Source of the DNA: Bacillota bacterium
GTDB lineage: Bacteria; Bacillota; Bacilli; Tumebacillales; Effusibacillaceae
DNA: 7,763 nucleotides
Direction of reading: 5' to 3'
NCBI GenBank assembly: GCA_020059765.1
Contig: JAGVBM010000115.1
Span: 1-7,763 of the forward strand
The notes under the pieces were generated by a model. That model was given only the letters and a program-made list of their open reading frames with translations. It ran no database searches and was not told the origin of the DNA. Position numbers and translations under genes: made by a program. Position 1 is the stretch's first letter. Each line of letters starts with the position of its first letter. Shown here in pieces: positions 6,261 to 7,763 of the stretch.

Positions 6261-7022
6261 ATGTCGGAGATCACCGAAATGAGGGAATATTTCCATGCTC
6301 TTCGCAAACATGTCGGGTCGATCCTGTTCGTTACCTTTCTGCTGACGGCCCTTGGCGGGCTTATCAGTTCTTTTCTTCTGACCCCTGTTTATCAGGCGAA
6401 AACAGATATTCTGGTGAACGGTTCGCAAGCCAAAGGTCCCAATGATACGGCAGTTCTGTCACAAAGCGAGATCGAATCCAATCTCATGCTGGTCGATACG
6501 TATCGCGTGGTCATTAAGAGTCCGCTTGTCATGGATACGGTGGTCCGGCGGTTGGGAGGCTCATCGGACAGTGAGAAACTGTCGAAACAGGTATTGGTTG
6601 AAAACGTCAAAAATACGCAGGTCATTTCCGTGCTTGTGTCCGATCCCGACCCGCAGCGAGCCGCTCAGATTGCCAATGCCGTCGCCACCGTATTTCAAGA
6701 AGAAATCACAAAATTGATGAAAGTCGAAAACGTCTACATCCTTGCAGCGGCTAAAGAAACAGGAAACAAAATGATATGGCCGAAGCTGTGGCTGAATATC
6801 CCGGTCTCCTTTTTCCTGGGATTGACCTTGTCGGTTGGGGGAGTGCTTTTGTACACGCATTTCGATACGACGTTGCGGACGGAACAGGACATTGAAAAGT
6901 ATTTGGAAGTTCCGGTTATCGGCACCGTGTCAATCATTGAAAGAATGAAACGGCAACCAAAAACGAAAAAGAAAAATCAGCAAGTGAATCCTGCAACGGA
7001 GGGAGTGCATGCAAAAATATGA
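6261..7022 (+). CDS. Wzz/CpsC-type chain-length determinant and BY-kinase modulator
   Basis: This is a 253-residue polysaccharide co-polymerase of the short Gram-positive type (CpsC, YveK/EpsA). Two membrane segments at about 19-41 and 178-199 flank an extracellular domain with the family pattern YQAKTDILVN at 44-53 and VISVLVSDPDPQRAAQIANA at 121-140. The cytosolic C-terminus contacts and activates the kinase in this family; here it holds RTEQDIEKYLEVPVIGTV at 206-223 and a lysine-rich run at about 229-240. The proline-rich stretch usually found before the second membrane segment is reduced to MIWPKLWLNIP at 171-181. AAGGGAG (6246-6252) lies 8 bases before the ATG. The gene starts 33 bp after the transferase and overlaps the kinase gene by 4 bp, as expected for a stoichiometric pair. 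Confident for family. Confidence 0.92.
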   Translation: MSEITEMREYFHALRKHVGSILFVTFLLTALGGLISSFLLTPVYQAKTDILVNGSQAKGPNDTAVLSQSEIESNLMLVDTYRVVIKSPLVMDTVVRRLGGSSDSEKLSKQVLVENVKNTQVISVLVSDPDPQRAAQIANAVATVFQEEITKLMKVENVYILAAAKETGNKMIWPKLWLNIPVSFFLGLTLSVGGVLLYTHFDTTLRTEQDIEKYLEVPVIGTVSIIERMKRQPKTKKKNQQVNPATEGVHAKI

Positions 7023-7696
7023 ATACGAGAAGGGAATACCGGTTCAAATTGATTTCCAATCGAAAGCCTCATTCCCCTGTCTCCGACGCGTATCGCGGCA
7101 TTCGAACCAATATTCAATTCCTGAAACGGAAAAATGATATCAAATCGATCTTGGTAACGAGCACGCGAGCGGGAGAAGGGAAATCGCTGACGTGTATCAA
7201 TCTGGCTATCGCGATGGCGCAAACCAATATGAAAACGTTATACGTGGACGCGGATCTTCGCCGTCCCGGAGTACATCGAGCGTTTGTGCTTTCGAATGAA
7301 ACGGGATTGACTTCCTATCTTCTGGGGGAATGCGATTTGGAGACTGTTGTTCATGAAGAGGTGATGGCCAATCTGTCTATTGTAACTGCCGGTCCTGTCC
7401 CCATGAACCCGGTCGAATTGTTAGAGTCTCCTTCCATGACGCAATTTTTGGAAAAAATGGCCGACCGCTACGAGATGATTCTGGTGGACAGTTCGCCAAT
7501 GATTGTGCCTGACGCGTCCATTTTGGCGATGTTGACGGACGGGTGCATTTTTGTGGTGGAAGCGCAAAAGACCAAGCGCGCTTCTGCACAGAGAGCGATT
7601 CAACAGTTGAAAAAGCTGCATGTCAACATTTTGGGAGTGGTATTAAACAAACAAAAAGAGAAGTACTTGAGTGAGGATTACTATTATTCCTATTAA
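7019..7696 (+). CDS. CpsD-type BY-kinase (tyrosine-protein kinase of EPS synthesis)
   Basis: This is a 225-residue cytosolic bacterial tyrosine kinase (CpsD, YveL/EpsB, YwqD type) that autophosphorylates with help from the adjacent membrane protein and controls polymer length and export. Family motifs: SDAYRGIRTNIQFL at 22-35, Walker A TSTRAGEGKS at about 48-57, Walker A' TLYVDADLRRP at about 73-83, Walker B MILVDSSPM at about 153-161, and the C-terminal tyrosine cluster EDYYYSY at 219-225. The Walker A loop has Arg-Ala where most members have x-Pro, and Walker B reads VDSSP rather than the common DTPP form, but the catalytic Lys, Ser and Asp are present. The ATG at 7019 shares ATGA with the upstream stop, with GGAGGGAG 13 bases upstream, so translation is probably coupled. 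An ATG at 7009 is out of frame. Confidence 0.93.
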   Translation: MNTRREYRFKLISNRKPHSPVSDAYRGIRTNIQFLKRKNDIKSILVTSTRAGEGKSLTCINLAIAMAQTNMKTLYVDADLRRPGVHRAFVLSNETGLTSYLLGECDLETVVHEEVMANLSIVTAGPVPMNPVELLESPSMTQFLEKMADRYEMILVDSSPMIVPDASILAMLTDGCIFVVEAQKTKRASAQRAIQQLKKLHVNILGVVLNKQKEKYLSEDYYYSY

Positions 7697-7718
7697 ACGT
7701 CGATGAGGACGATTGCGG

Positions 7719-7763
7719 ATGGGCCGATTCTCGATCAGAGGTGAAGAAATTTGGGGTAAGGAC
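7719..7763 (+). CDS. Possible start of the next gene (15 codons, runs off the window)
   Basis: After the kinase stop, an ATG at 7719 is preceded 9 bases upstream by GAGGA (7705-7709) and stays open to the window end, reading MGRFSIRGEEIWGKD. It is too short to identify. An alternative is the GTG at 7741, and the GTAAGGAC at the very end could equally be a ribosome binding site for a gene starting just outside. EPS genes would be expected to continue here, but no promoter or terminator is visible. Confidence 0.2.
   Translation, partial: MGRFSIRGEEIWGKD

Noticed and set aside
7009..7138. Short open frame starting at ATG 7009, nicely spaced from GGAGGGAG
   Set aside because: It is out of frame with the kinase, ends after about 42 codons with no recognisable features, and overlaps the conserved kinase N-terminus. 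It is probably chance, though it could compete for ribosomes.

Overview
The window looks like a chromosomal segment from an aerobic, spore-former-type member of the Bacilli (Bacillaceae/Alicyclobacillaceae/Paenibacillaceae-like). The evidence is strong AGGAGG-type ribosome binding sites, frequent GTG/TTG starts, an alanine dehydrogenase beside a PucR-type regulator, and a Gram-positive exopolysaccharide (EPS) or capsule assembly module. The genus cannot be fixed from the sequence alone.

Region 1 (1-1986, minus strand) is an amino-acid catabolism pair. It holds the 5' part of alanine dehydrogenase (ald, running off the left edge) and, just upstream on the same strand, a complete PucR/CdaR-family regulator that matches the AdeR arrangement. 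The 102 bp gap between them holds a candidate ald promoter with a good -10, a poor -35, and a palindrome where the -35 should be. This is what an activator-dependent promoter would look like.

Region 2 (2122-7696) is the regulatory and initiation part of an EPS/capsule locus. On the plus strand it holds a LytR-CpsA-Psr (LCP) polymer-attachment protein, a CpsB/YwqE-type PHP-domain tyrosine phosphatase, a polyprenyl-phosphate sugar-1-phosphate transferase, a Wzz/CpsC-type chain-length protein (kinase modulator) and a CpsD-type BY-kinase. An ATP-grasp ligase-like gene on the minus strand interrupts the set. Its 3' end overlaps the LCP gene tail-to-tail by 55 bp, and its 5' end diverges from cpsB across a 185 bp control region.

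As a working model, the transferase loads the first sugar-1-phosphate onto undecaprenyl phosphate. The CpsC/CpsD pair, dephosphorylated by CpsB, tunes polymerisation and export. The LCP protein may attach the finished polymer to peptidoglycan. The ATP-grasp enzyme may make an amide- or peptide-type modification or precursor; its substrate is unknown. The genes that would identify the polymer (glycosyltransferases, Wzx, Wzy) lie beyond the right edge. No RNA gene, insertion sequence, CRISPR array or confident intrinsic terminator was found, and no gene-free stretch exceeds 300 bases.
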